Assembly (NCBI GenBank): GCA_033002965.1
Contig: JAURVB010002713.1
Location: forward strand, 1-64,000
Source of the DNA: Piper betle
Lineage: Eukaryota; Streptophyta; Magnoliopsida; Piperales; Piperaceae
Direction: 5' to 3'
DNA: 64,000 nt
Below, one piece after another: positions 54,281 through 64,000 of the stretch (positions within the stretch are counted from its first letter, which is position 1; every line of letters begins with the position of its first letter). A model generated the notes under the pieces. That model made no database searches, was not told the origin of the DNA, and saw only the letters and a list, made by a program, of their open reading frames with translations. The position numbers were made by a program, and so were the translations under genes.

Positions 54281-54742
54281 TGTAACGACCCGCCCCAAAG
54301 TGCAACGTAATGGGCCTAAGTCATTTCTTTAAAATGGTTAACCAAAGCTAAAGATCTATAGTCCATTCCCACTTATAAACAGGATCTTCACCCAGTAGGT
54401 ATTAGATGTTGGACTAAGTTGAGGGATCTCACAATCCACCTACCTTAGGAAATTTCGTCCCCGAAATGCCTATACTTGGCCCGTTGCTTGCCCCAGCCCA
54501 CGACCTTTCTGGCCCGTGACCGGCAGCCTAGCCAATGTCCCTAGTCCAGCCCACCATCTAACATGGAACCAGGTTGCTCTGATACCACCTGTAACGACCT
54601 GACCCAAAGTGCAACGTAATGGGCCTAAGTCATTTCTTTAAAATGGTTAACCCAAGTTAAAGATCTATAGTCCATTCCCACTTATAAACAAGATCTTCTC
54701 CCAGTAGGTATTAGATGTGGGACTAAGTTGAAGGATCTCACA
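54281..54742 (-). mobile_element. TRIM2: miniature LTR retrotransposon
   Basis: 462 bp with two 153-bp LTRs (54,281-54,433 and 54,590-54,742). On the minus strand: LTR TGTGAGATCC...GGTCGTTACA, perfect primer site (54,587-54,576, TGGTATCAGAGC), 142-bp interior containing TTTCGGGGACGAAAT, purine-rich CCTAAGGTAGGTGGAT, LTR. It is the same family as TRIM1. The flanks CCACC and TAGGA do not match. The left flank ATACCACC looks like a piece of a further TRIM primer region, suggesting a former tandem. Confidence 0.9.
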
Positions 54743-55059
54743 TAGGATTGATTAATTATCATGATAAATGTCAGACTATGAATGTAGTGGTGATTGCATG
54801 AGTTGATTAATTGTGAAAGAATGGTATGTGATCTAATGAGGTAGATTGAATCTGAGCATGCTAATTGAGTACGACATAGCTTAGAAAAATAGAATAAAAT
54901 TGGTATGAATATGATGAGTTAGAATTATTTTCACAGTGTGATGGTCATGTCGAGTTGGTGCATCTTTCAGTTAGAGGGTGTTAGCTTCTAGATTTGATGT
55001 GTAGGTACGGAGTAGGAGCTTGCCGCCTAGGCGCGAGGACACACTTGGAGTTTGTACCA
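54743..55059 (+). mobile_element. C2: family-C LTR, left part
   Basis: It matches the minus-strand copy C1 around 47,620-47,830, ending with GGAGCTTGCCGCCTAGGC. The LTR start is missing because TRIM2 and the pararetrovirus adjoin at 54,742. It is interrupted by B1 at 55,060 and resumes at 61,347. Confidence 0.78.
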
Positions 55060-55454
55060 AGTAACGACCCGCCATTTTTCACAACATTGTGGGCCTAGCT
55101 GGCCAGGTGTTACTCACAATTAAGCAAATATGTCTAACATTTTTATTTAACAAAACATATAAAGATCCCACAGTCTTAGGACCGTTTCCCAGTAGCCACA
55201 CTTATTTCTCAAATAAATAATAAAAGGAGTCCTCATATTTATTTTGCTCCATGCTCCGGTTGTCAATCACCTAATTTCGTATCTGCACACCTGCGGAGGC
55301 AATTCCGCGTTAGTGATTACAACACTAAGTAGTATAATAGATAAAACAAATCAAGTACATTCCACCATTTCCTTATGTTTATTTTAATATGCGGTGGAGC
55401 GATTCCGCTATACTCCAAAACATTGCGGAGGAGGTATCCGCTGTGATCCGCACA

Positions 55455-55955
55455 CCCCGGCCGTAGCCCTTTTGCGGGGAGGCTACCACTACCGTCTCCA
55501 GTGCCAGTGCCTCGCACACCCCAGCCGTAGCCTTTTTGTGGGGAAGCTATCACTGCACTCAGGTGATTGCTACGCCCCGTTTGTGGGGAAGCTCTCACTA
55601 CCAATTCTAGTGCCAGTGCCTCGCACACCCCGGCTGTAGCCTTTTTATGGGGAGGCTATCACTGCACTCGGTGATTGCTAGCCCGTTTGTGAAGCTCACT
55701 GCCAATCTAGTGCCAGTGCCTTACACACCCCGGCCGTAGCCTTTTTATGGGGAGGCTATCACTGCACTCAGGTGATTGCTATGCCCCGTTTGTGGGGAAG
55801 CTCTCACTGCCAACTCTAGTGCCAGTGCCTCACACACCCTGGCCGTAGCCTTTTTATGGGGAGGCTATCACTGCACTCCAGTGCGATGGAGGAATCGTTG
55901 TGCCTCGCTCACCCCGGCCGTAGCCTTTTTATGGGGCGGCTATCACTACTCCAAA
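55455..55955 (-). repeat. Family A/B LTR minisatellite in B1
   Basis: The same alternating short and long units as at 35,690, with one unit (about 55,670-55,715) carrying several small deletions. Confidence 0.9.
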
Positions 55956-56173
55956 ACAATGTCGATGCATTACACAATTTACGCACATAATACGACCCCG
56001 TGTCGGACTGAGTCAATTCTTTGACCCCGGTTGCACTCGGTGCATGGTGGTCGAATCTGGGCTCAGGCCGACCAAGGCTACCAACAAGGAAAATACGATG
56101 TTCTACCTATTATACGTACCTGACTTGTGATTTCGTCTGACTGTGATCCGCTAACCCTAATCTGAATGAGGGC

Positions 56174-56201
56174 ATAAAATTATACATTAGTATAATTTTA
56201 T
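56174..56201 (-). promoter_or_regulatory. Hairpin with perfect 12-bp arms in the B1 LTR
   Basis: The plus strand reads ATAAAATTATAC, loop ATTA, GTATAATTTTAT. It is the counterpart of the family-E hairpin at 6,097 with a different loop, and AATAAA overlaps the arm on the minus strand. Confidence 0.6.
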
Positions 56202-57752
56202 TTTGCATGAACCTACATGCAACTACATGACTGATATACTATCAATTTTAAATGATGTAATTAGTTCATGTTAGTCTTCATTTCTTATTAAATTTTCAGC
56301 AATTCTAATGATAATTAATTATTAATTATCCCCATCCAAATCCCCATTATCTAATTGATAATTTAATTATTAAAATGCCCCATACTTACCTGGTTGCCAT
56401 TCTACTTTAACAATTCATGTAACGACCCCAAAGCTCCCAGCTTTATTGTAGTCAACCAGCGAAAGCCGGTATTCTCACCATGCATGGCGACCAACCAGTA
56501 ACGTGGCAGCCTCCATTTGCTGCTATGGCGTCTCCAACTTGGCCACCACATGGCAACCCTCAACCAGTCCTTGGCGACCCTCTTCCGGCTACCCAATCAG
56601 CAACCCCGACCTGACCATGGTGACTCCATGTCGGTCACATAATCAGCCCATGACCCATGGCAGCGTCTCCCTAGTTGGCTACATAAACAGCACCCGACCA
56701 GACCCATGGCGACTACTCTAGTCAGCCACATAAACAGCACCCGACCAACATGTCTTCTTTTCCTTCCACCCAATTTCAGACCCCATCTTCTACCTACCCC
56801 ACTGATCCTATTGAAAAAAACCCCAAAGATCCAATCTTTATCCGCTGCTATCTCATGGAACTCGGACTACACCCTACATGGGGACCTTAATTTCACCATT
56901 CATGGTGGTCGACCAGCAGCCATGGCGACCATGTCCTGCCCCATCAAGGTGACGACCAGCACCACCCCAAGTGACGACCAGTCTGCCCTTTCCATGGCGG
57001 ATCCACGTATGGCCAACAACACCACCCATGGCAACACCAACCTAGTCTCCCTTCACGTTCCTGACTTACATCCCTCCCCGATGGTCTGACTCGGCCACCC
57101 AAGGTGACTCCGTCTGGCCAGCCGAACCGCTGGGAGCACTCCCTACTTCCAGCACGTCAACCCAACTCACAAGGATGGAAGATGGTGTTGTTGCTGTTGC
57201 AAAAACAGCAAGACGTCCTCCTGGTTTTCTTCTTCCCTTGTTGATTTCTCATTTGATTCTTATGTTTATCATGTTTATGATTTATGCAACATGTGTATGC
57301 ATGCAATAGAAGAAAAAGATAGGAAAAGAAATTACCCGAGCGAAGGAGGAAAACCAGCATCTGTCCAAGGAGGAAAAAGATGTAGATGACGCCCTCCCTT
57401 CTCCTTTTATCAAGAATAAGATGACGGCTAGGGTATGTGGAAACACCCTTCCACCGTAATTCCTTTAACCGGGTAATTGGGTAATCAACACGGTTCTCTT
57501 AACCATTTCACTTAACCTCTTAAATGGGTACATGGTTTAGTTCACTTAAATGGTTAAATGGATAAGTAATGTGGTCGACTCGACCGATTCAACTAGAATC
57601 GTCCGGTTAGAAATTACTTTTTAATTAACTGGGTAATTCATACTTAACCAGCTAACGAATTTTTTCCACGTTCGATCCCACCGCGTCGAACGTTATTATT
57701 TTTATTATTATTCTTATATTTATTTATTTATTTATTTTTTCGGGTCTTTACA

Positions 57753-57965
57753 ATCTCCCCAACTTAGAATTATTTCGTCCCCGAAATATCATAGCATAAA
57801 TAGGATATTGATGATTAAGTACATCTCCAGTATAAGTTCATGTTTCAACAATTACACGGATTTTATGCTACATTATGCTACAAATAGACTAGGATATTTT
57901 CTGGCCATTCCTGTTTAGTCTCCCATGTAGCTTCTTCTGATCGCTGAGCTCCCAGGTCTTAAGGT
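57753..57965 (-). pseudogene. B1 purine tract and chromodomain-tail remnant
   Basis: TTGGGGAGAT (minus strand, 57,762-57,753) abuts the 3' LTR. Upstream lies a spacer with TTTCGGGGACGAAATAAT, then about 50 codons' worth of the tail ending (EATWE-like block near 57,930). The rest of the tail and the GPF/Y segment are deleted at about 57,953, where the sequence jumps to the integrase C-terminal strand equivalent to 39,826-39,860. Confidence 0.75.
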
Positions 57966-58738
57966 AGATGAACTCCCCAACTTGGAATTCTAAGTCCTTC
58001 CTTCAAGTGTCAACATAACTTTTCTATCGATCCTGAGCTGCCTTAAGCCTTTGCTAGATGAGTAGCACTTTTTTCGGCTGCTTCTCTCACCATCTCTGGC
58101 CCGACTATAACCACCTCTATAGACTCCAACCAGCATGATGGAGATCGACAAGGCCTACCGTATAAAGCTTCAAACGGTGCCATTCCTATACTGGCTTGGT
58201 AAGAGTTATTATAGGTGAATTCAGCCAAGGCTAAGTGTTTCTCCCAATCTCCTCCCCAATCGAGGATGCAAGCTCTCAACAAATCCTCCAAGGTTTGATT
58301 GGTCCTCTCACTCTGACCATCAGTTTGGGGGTGATATGCTGTACTTAACTTGATTTGGGTCCCCATAGCTTTTTGGAAAACTTCCCAAAAATGTGACGTG
58401 AATAGGGGATCTCTGTCAGAGACTATCTCCTTTGGAATTCCATGCAGCCTGACAATGTTATTTATGTACAGTTCTGCTAAGTATTCCGCCGTCCTCGTTG
58501 ATTTTGTGGGGATAAAGTGAGCTGCCTTAGTCAAACGATCCACAACTACCCATATAGAGTCATGTCTCTTCAAAGTCCTTGGGAGTTTAGTAATAAAATC
58601 ACATGTGACACGCTCCCATTTCCAGGTAGGTATCTCTGAAGGTTGTAATAATCCACCGGGAAGTTGATGTTGGGCTTTGATCAATTAGCACGTCTGACAC
58701 TTGGAAACAAAATCCACCACATCCCTCTTCATCCCAAT
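57966..58738 (-). pseudogene. B1 integrase core
   Basis: The frame 58,684-58,043 begins IKAQHQLPGGLLQ and contains the full DDE core: IWVVVDRLTKAAHFIPTKS (first Asp), IVSDRDPLFTSHFWEVF (second Asp), [21 protein letters not shown] (Glu), followed by the conserved [28 protein letters not shown] block. A stop codon replaces Gln directly after the KCQTC zinc-binding cysteines (about 58,687), separating it from the HHCC N-terminus, and a frame change follows near 58,050. Of the integrases in the window this is the best preserved. Confidence 0.9.
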
Positions 58739-59488
58739 CTACCAGTAGGTTCGTTTTAAGTCCTGGTACATCTTTGTAACACCAGGGTGTATTGAGAACC
58801 TTGAATGATGAGCTTCCTCTAGGATATCTCGCTTTAGTGCATCATTGTTGGGTACACACAACCTCCCTCTAAATCTGATTACACTGTTGGAATCTGCTAC
58901 AATGTCGGGAGTTTTGTCCAACATTTCATTCAACTTCTCATCGTCCATTTGTGTTAGCTTAACTCGGTCCACCAATTCATTGGAGATAACCAAGTTTGAC
59001 AGTAGTCCTGTCATTTGTTCCACCGGGTTAATAGCTACCACCTGAGCTGACATAGCCCAAAGTCTAGCTAGCTGTGGACCCTTGTCCACCTTGCCCTTCC
59101 GACTCACAACGTTCGCTTTTCCCGGATGGTATAAAATTTGGAAATCATAGTCCTTCAAGTATTCTATCCACAGCCTCTGTCGAAGGTTGAGGTCATTCTG
59201 GGTGAAGATATACTTCAAACTTTGGTGGTCGGTGAAAACCTCGAATTGAGCTCTGTACAAATAATGTCTCCAAATTTTCAGAGCAAACACAACTGCTGCC
59301 AGTTCCAAGTCATGGGTTGCATAATTTTGCTCGTGAATCTTCAATTGGCGAGAGGCATAAGCCACCACCTTACCATCTTGCATAAGGACACATCCTAACC
59401 CCACTAAAGATACATCACTGAAGACCACGAATCCTTCATTGCCATTTGGTATAGTCAAAACTGGTGCAATAGTTAAACTCTTCTTCAA
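58739..59488 (-). pseudogene. B1 RNase H and integrase N-terminus
   Basis: A 249-codon open frame: RNase H with [15 protein letters not shown] (the usual DAS alanine is valine), [42 protein letters not shown] and GKANVV (the expected ADALSRK is reduced by a small in-frame deletion to VSRK, so the last catalytic Asp is lost), then the linker and the [19 protein letters not shown] part of the HHCC domain. It is separated from RT by a one-base insertion near 59,507. Confidence 0.88.
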
Positions 59489-60235
59489 AGATTCGAAACT
59501 CTCCTCACAACTTGTTACTCCATTTGAACTTGACTCCCTTGTGTGTAAGCTTAGTCATTGGCGATGCCACCAAGGAGAAATCTTTAATGAACTTCCGATA
59601 GTAACCTGCTAGTCCAAGGAAACTTCGGATATCTGTGACTGACTTGGGTTGTGGCCAATCAGTAACTGCTCTCACTTTCGATGGATCCACTGTGACCCCT
59701 GCCATTGAGACTACATGTCCGAGGAAATTCACCGCCTTCAGCCAGAAGTCACACTTTGATAACTTGGCGAACAATTGATTGTCCCTCAGAACTTGAAGAG
59801 CAATGGACAAGTGTTTCCCATGGTCCTCCTCATTATTTGAATAGACCAGAATGTCATCCACAAACACAATAATAAACTTATCCAAGTATTCATGGAACAC
59901 CGTGTTCATAAGTGACATAAAGGCCGCTGGTGCATTTGTCAGACCAAAAGGCATAACCAGAAACTCATAATGCCCATATCGAGTTCGGAAAGCCATTTTC
60001 TGTATGTCAGATTCCTTCACCCGCAGTTGATGATATCTGGACCGCAAGTCTATTTTTGAGAATATTCCGGCTGTTTTCAACTAATCAAATAAATCATCAA
60101 TCCTCGGTAAGGGGTACCGATTCTTGACTGTCACTTGATTAAGCTGGCGATAGTCAATACACAATCGAAGTGAGCCATCCTTCTTCTTTACGAAAAGAAC
60201 AGGGGCTCCCCAGGGTGAAGTACTTGGTCGGATGA
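59489..60235 (-). pseudogene. B1 reverse transcriptase
   Basis: The frame 60,080-59,505 covers [22 protein letters not shown], the palm [17 protein letters not shown], the FVDD box and the thumb [16 protein letters not shown]. Upstream, the fingers ([31 protein letters not shown]) are readable from about 60,190 but end in an in-frame TAG at about 60,083-60,081, a stop shared with B2. At about 60,238 RT joins gag directly, deleting protease. The G of the SGYHQ motif is R here, another likely loss of function. Confidence 0.88.
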
Positions 60236-60340
60236 AGCCTGCACAAGTCCCTGTATGGCCGTTAAAATTTGGCCTAACACACTCTCCACGTTCGTGTCCG
60301 ATTGCGCAGCTTGGTTCGACTTCCTTCGGGTGCCTGCCAT
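60236..60340 (-). pseudogene. B1 gag N-terminal fragment
   Basis: The minus-strand ATG at 60,340-60,338 starts [17 protein letters not shown] and reads to AIQGL near 60,243, where the deletion to RT begins. The junction uses a short shared stretch (about GCAGGCTT in RT against GTAGGCTT in gag). The leader upstream (60,341-60,463) matches the A2 leader in inverse orientation and ends at the truncated 5' LTR, so the primer site is missing. Confidence 0.85.
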
Positions 60341-60463
60341 CTAAATTTGATTCTGTTACGTTAAAAAAAAATTTTATTTTTTTTTGTTAATGAGTCCACT
60401 AATTCCCTAATGACATACCCCATTGGAGAAAGATAAATATTGGACTTTTCAACAAGGTACTTG

Positions 60464-61296
60464 GGGACCTTAATTTCACCATTCATGGTGGTCGACCAGC
60501 AGCCATGGCGACAATGTCCTGCCCCATCAAGGTGACGACCAGCACCACCCCAAGTGACGACCAGTCTGCCCTTTCCATGGTGGATCCACGTCTGGCTAGC
60601 AACACCACCCATGGCAACACCAACCTAGTCTCCCTTCACGTTCCTGATTTACATCCCTCCCCGATGGTCTGACTCGGCCACCCAAGGTCACTCCGTTCGG
60701 CCAGGTGCACCACTGGGAGCACTCCCTACTTCCAGCACGTCAACCCAACTCACAACGATGGAAGATGGTGTTGTTGCTGCTGCAAAAACAGCAAGTCGAC
60801 CTCCTAGTTTTCTTCTTCCCTTGTTGATTTCTCATTTAATTCTTATGTTTATCATGTTTATAATTTATGCAACATGTGTATGCATGCAATAGAAGAAAAA
60901 GAAAGGAAAAGAAATTACCCTAGCGAAGGAGGAAAACCAGCGTCTGTCCAAGGAGGAAAAAGATGTAGATGACGCCCGCCCCTTCTCCTTTTATCAAGAA
61001 TAAGATGACGACCAGGGTATGTAGAAACACCCTTCCACCGTAATTCCTTTAACCGGGTAATTGGGTAATCAACACGGTTCTCTTAACCATTTTACTTAAC
61101 CTCTTAAATGGGTACATGGTTTAGTTCACTTAAATGGTTAAATGGATAAGTAATGTGGTCGACTCGACCGATTCAACTAGAATCGTCCGGTTAGAAATTA
61201 CTTTTCAATTAACCGGGTAATTCATACTTAACCAGCTAACGAATTTTTTTCCACGTTCGATCCCACTGCGTCGAACGTTATTTTTTATTATTATTG

Positions 61297-61328
<32 letters not shown>

Positions 61329-61341
61329 CCGGGTCTTTACA
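60464..61341 (-). mobile_element. B1 5' LTR, inner part deleted (0.88 kb left)
   Basis: It matches 56,881-57,752 of the 3' LTR from the GGGACCTTAATTTCACC block to the terminus. It includes the ACGTTCGA/TCGAACGT inverted repeat (61,253-61,278) and a TA tract (61,298-61,326). R, U5 and the primer site are gone. Confidence 0.9.
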
Positions 61342-61346
61342 TACTA

Positions 61347-62727
61347 AGTCCGTTTAGGACTCATCTCTATTTTACGCTCTGTTCATTGTATGTTTATATT
61401 TTTATTTGTAGGACAAGCAAGTGGAATTTTATCGGATCCCGCTTAACTCAGGCCATTTAGTCAAACAGATTTCAGGATTAATAAATCCTCGACGATGAGA
61501 TCCCTCGAGGATGATTTTGAAAACAAGATCCACCACAAGTTTCCTTCGAGCCTATTATATAAATCCCTTCCCAGGCCTATATATATAATTTTATCCAGTT
61601 TTCAGTGAGACGAAAGATGGAGAAACTGACTTCACGTACCATGAGTGGATGTCGTGATAGTCAAAGCGGGCTCTAGATTAGTGAGCGGACTGTTCTATTC
61701 CTGAGGGATCCTGACAACTCCGCTTTTGAGTTCCTCATACATGGATAACGTGGAGGTTTACAGGTACTGTTTAGTATAGCACATGTCCGGATTTGTGGTT
61801 CAAAGGGTACTAAAGGCGACCGCTTGAGAGTACTCGACCTTCGTGCTCAAGGCCAAGAGAATTATGAACGTAAGGAGAGGGCTTAGGATATACATAAAGT
61901 CCTTATGGACTAGAGAAAATTAAAATGAGAAAAATGCCGAAATAGGTATCAGCAAAGCAGACCGGGTTTGCAACCGAGTGGCTCCTCAGTAGGTGCCCTT
62001 CAAATAGTTAACGAGAAGTATACATGTGTTTTTCTTTCATATGAGAGTTTGCTCTCATAGCCAGTTTGTTTTAGTTATATTTTGGACCAGTAGTGCTTGT
62101 TACTGACTTGTTTTATACTATATGTAGGTGATAACCATGAGTTGGATGCGCCAAGTTGGACGGAGAAGCATTGATGTCGTTTGCACACATGTCAATCGAT
62201 AGAGTCGTTAATAATTTGACTATGATGCTATTATATTGAGAATGATGTGATTAAATACTAAGGCATGATGATATGATGTGATTAAAGGCTAAGACATGAT
62301 GATTTGATGTGAAATGTGAATAGACTGCACAAGTGGGTTAAGACCCAAGTTTCAGAATGAGTTTATAGCAAAATAGATTTTGTGTGAATGATGTTGATTG
62401 GATAGGGTGGCCCCTAATTGTGCTTTTTGAGGAGACTCTGTCCATTTTATTTTAGAATTTTTTTTATTTTGGTCCTAATTGTATTGGTGGGTAAATTAGT
62501 TTGCATGTCATCCACATAGTATCATGTTAGGATTCTATGCATTCATTCATGCATGGCGAGTCGAATCTTCATCTTAATAGACGAGATTAGATCTGCACGA
62601 CTTGGGTTCAGGCTAGCCGACCTAATCAGGGCCTATAACATGCCAGTTCGGTTCACAAGTGTGAACCAGATTTGGGGTGTTACAATTTCACGTTTGGTTG
62701 GGAAGTGAACCAAATTGGGGTGTTACA
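61347..62727 (+). mobile_element. C2: family-C LTR, right part
   Basis: It resumes directly after the B1 target duplication with AGTCCGTTTAGGACTC and matches C1 in the reverse direction (for example AAATCCTCGACGATGAGATCCC at about 61,482). The end GGGGTGTTACA occurs twice, at 62,684 and 62,727, because the last ~43 bp including GTGAACCA is duplicated. Near 61,990-62,060 the matched C1 region carries a GAGAGTTTGCTCTC-type inverted motif. Confidence 0.78.
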
Positions 62728-63769
62728 GTTTTTGTTTTAGAGCAAACCCATCGTTGATTACGATGGTAGATGTTATTATAGGTTACATGTGCGCAAAAGT
62801 AGCTTCGAGTTGTGCCAACAGGTATATTTCTATTTTATTGTTTTTGTTTTGTACATTTTCTTACCAATCGGTGGTGTGGCAATGTGTTCAGGTTAGAGTA
62901 GTGACTCCTAATAGGATGGTGAGACAAACTCATAAGACACGGATTAGGGCCCCATCCCCTCCATTGCCCATATAGAGCAGTCACATCCATAGTGACACAA
63001 CATCTAGTTTACCTAGGACTACCATTCCACCAGGAGAGCCCATTGTGCTAGTCTCAGTTGGTCAACACAGTGAAAACAGTAGCCATGACAGTCACTGTAG
63101 TAGCAGTAGTCGACAGAAGTGAGATGCAGCTATTGCTAGGCTGGTTAATGCTAAGATACAAATGTAGTTGAACCTACAGGAATTCAAGAGAGAGTTGAGA
63201 TAGATAGCCCTCTCAGTGGCCAAAGCGGATAAGAGACCACTAGTGGATGATGAGGCACTAGAAGAGCCAGCAGTTCCCATGGGCCCTCGGCCATCGCCTC
63301 TTCTTCCACCACTGCAGCAGAGGACTACTCCAAGAACAACTCCTCTGTTCACCCCTTTTAGACAAGTATGAGCCCAAATGTTAGTGGGCCCATAGTAGCA
63401 AGTAGCAAGCAAATTGCAGGTGGAAGTGGAACAGCAGGATTTGACAGTGTACCAGTGGGTACATAACTTCAATTTCCATAGTATGAGCTTGGAGAAGGAT
63501 CCAGCAAATTAGCTGATGCAAGAAATTTATAATTGTGGCAGTATGAGAAATTTGTGAAGAATGGTGGATGCCCATTTTTTGGGATGTTGGATGCATAGGA
63601 GGTATTCTTGTGGATATCATCAGCCATATGAGTGTTTGGTAGTATGTCAAGATCAATGGAGAATAGGGTACACAACATTAGAGGGGCATAATATATTGAA
63701 GCCAATATATAGTAGGATTGGGCGATGAATTCCATGTTATGACTCAAGTACCTTCTTGAAAAGTCCAGG
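62728..63769 (+). pseudogene. Decayed Gypsy gag-like region
   Basis: Translation of several frames gives gag-type pieces broken by many stops: a basic start MVRQTHKTRIRAPSPPLPI (about 62,918-62,974), a Ser/His-rich stretch, a Pro-rich stretch (about 63,270-63,360), and YEKFVKNGGCPFFGMLD near 63,541-63,596, comparable with EKFRKNGAEVFIGGID of the other gags. It follows the C2 LTR in the correct orientation, so it is probably C2's own gag, with the primer site lost or unrecognised. It is too degraded for confident alignment by eye. Confidence 0.5.
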
Positions 63770-63781
63770 TGGTATCAGAGC
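63770..63781 (+). other. Primer binding site (tRNA-Met) of a Gypsy element at the right edge
   Basis: A perfect TGGTATCAGAGC. No LTR end precedes it: 63,738-63,767 is instead a copy of the leader segment found again at 63,805-63,833, so the primer site sits inside a duplicated leader. Confidence 0.85.
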
Positions 63782-64000
63782 CTAGTTTCCCACTAGCTCA
63801 CATTTATGACTCAAGTACCTTCTTGAAAAGTCCAATTATTATCTTTTCCCACTATGTGTGTTATTAATTAACAAATTCATTTGCTACTAATAAACCTAAG
63901 TGATAACTAAAAATTTATATATACATATATATATATATTAATGAACCATGATGGTTTGATGTTTTAGATGGCAGGCACTCGTACACGGTCACGCCAATCT
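63782..64000 (+). pseudogene. Leader and gag start of a Gypsy element, cut by the window edge
   Basis: The leader resembles those of A2, D and E1 (TTTCCCACTAGCTCA, AATGAACCATGATGG) and holds a TA tract near 63,917-63,939. The gag ATG is at 63,968 and reads MAGTRTRSRQS up to the edge, matching the other gag starts. Completeness cannot be judged from the window. Confidence 0.75.

Larger units (their letters stand above)
55060..57752 (-). mobile_element. B1 3' LTR (about 2.69 kb)
   Basis: The right edge is GGGTCTTTACA (57,752) and the left edge GTAACGACCC, with the first base mutated. Contents on the minus strand: an 8-bp inverted repeat ACGTTCGA/TCGAACGT (57,693-57,668), the CTAGCCGTCAT block, a C/A-rich middle (57,100-56,420) without recognisable protein, AATAAA hairpin (56,201-56,174), shared block, minisatellite (55,955-55,455), splice-like motif (about 55,290). 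Confidence 0.88.
55060..61341 (-). mobile_element. B1: Ty3/Gypsy chromovirus, youngest Gypsy copy here
   Basis: On the minus strand: partial 5' LTR (61,341-60,464), leader piece, gag start (60,340), RT, RNase H, integrase, tail remnant, purine tract (57,762-57,753) and complete 3' LTR (57,752-55,060). TACCA (55,055-55,059) and TACTA (61,342-61,346) flank it, and joining the outer flanks restores the C-family sequence seen uninterrupted near 47,600-47,640. Its two LTR copies differ at few positions over the shared 0.88 kb. Deletions removed the inner part of the 5' LTR with the primer site, most of gag with protease, and part of the tail. Confidence 0.9.

Noticed and set aside
54281..54742. 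Cassandra-type TRIM
   Set aside because: No 5S rRNA-like promoter block is visible in the 153-bp LTR.
56418..56440. TGTAACGACCCC as the left boundary of the B1 3' LTR
   Set aside because: The same sequence lies inside the B2 LTR at about 36,738 with conserved DNA on both sides, and the true terminus with a target duplication is at 55,060.

Overview
This is intergenic DNA from a large, repeat-rich plant genome, most likely an angiosperm. Every recognisable part is mobile or virus-derived, and I find no convincing host protein gene, rRNA gene or tRNA gene. The plant assignment rests on Ty3/Gypsy chromoviruses resembling the Tekay/Del lineage (chromodomain-like tail after integrase, initiator tRNA-Met primer sites, LTRs of 1.5-4.8 kb), a plant pararetrovirus insertion, and small TRIM elements. 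Family letters A-F are my own labels.

Layout. 1-123 is the end of a family-A LTR. 124-24,261 is a stack of nested insertions: an old minus-strand element F0 holds a minus-strand, apparently non-coding (LARD-like) element F1 (2,409-24,095, flanks TAAAC/TAAAT) in its LTR. F1 in turn carries a plus-strand Gypsy element E1 (4,306-12,670, flanks GACTG/AACTG) in its 3' LTR, a solo LTR E2 (15,315-17,705) in its interior, and a gene-like 1.7-kb insert (about 21,273-22,971) in its 5' LTR. 24,391-35,251 is a plus-strand Gypsy element D with decayed gag-pol. Its 3' LTR is split by a family-E LTR (E3), which itself contains a TRIM (32,856-33,304, TSD ATTTG).

35,303-46,212 is a minus-strand Gypsy element B2. 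It is invaded by a solo family-A LTR (37,484-38,934, TSD TGACG) in its 3' LTR, by an internally deleted family-A element (41,307-43,767, TSD GCTGG) in its reverse transcriptase, and by a truncated family-A LTR at its protease. 46,213-49,143 is a family-C LTR. 49,303-54,280 is a partial endogenous pararetrovirus (Caulimoviridae), minus strand, with a long open RT-RNase H frame, a second open frame, a leader with TATA box and a tRNA-Met primer site. A second TRIM (54,281-54,742) abuts it. 54,743-62,727 is a second family-C LTR split by a minus-strand Gypsy element B1 (55,060-61,341, flanks TACCA/TACTA). The window ends in a decayed gag and, at 63,770-64,000, the primer site and gag start of another Gypsy element.

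How the parts relate. The Gypsy elements encode gag, protease, RT, RNase H, integrase and a chromodomain-like tail, but every copy here is broken by stops, frameshifts or deletions, so none looks autonomous. F1 and the TRIMs carry no recognisable protein and would need trans-acting enzymes. LTR families A, B and E share cis-acting modules: a hairpin containing AATAAA (B, D and E), a branch-point/CAG|GT splice-like motif (A, B and E), and family-specific minisatellites. These modules, the pararetrovirus and the nesting history are the most interesting content.
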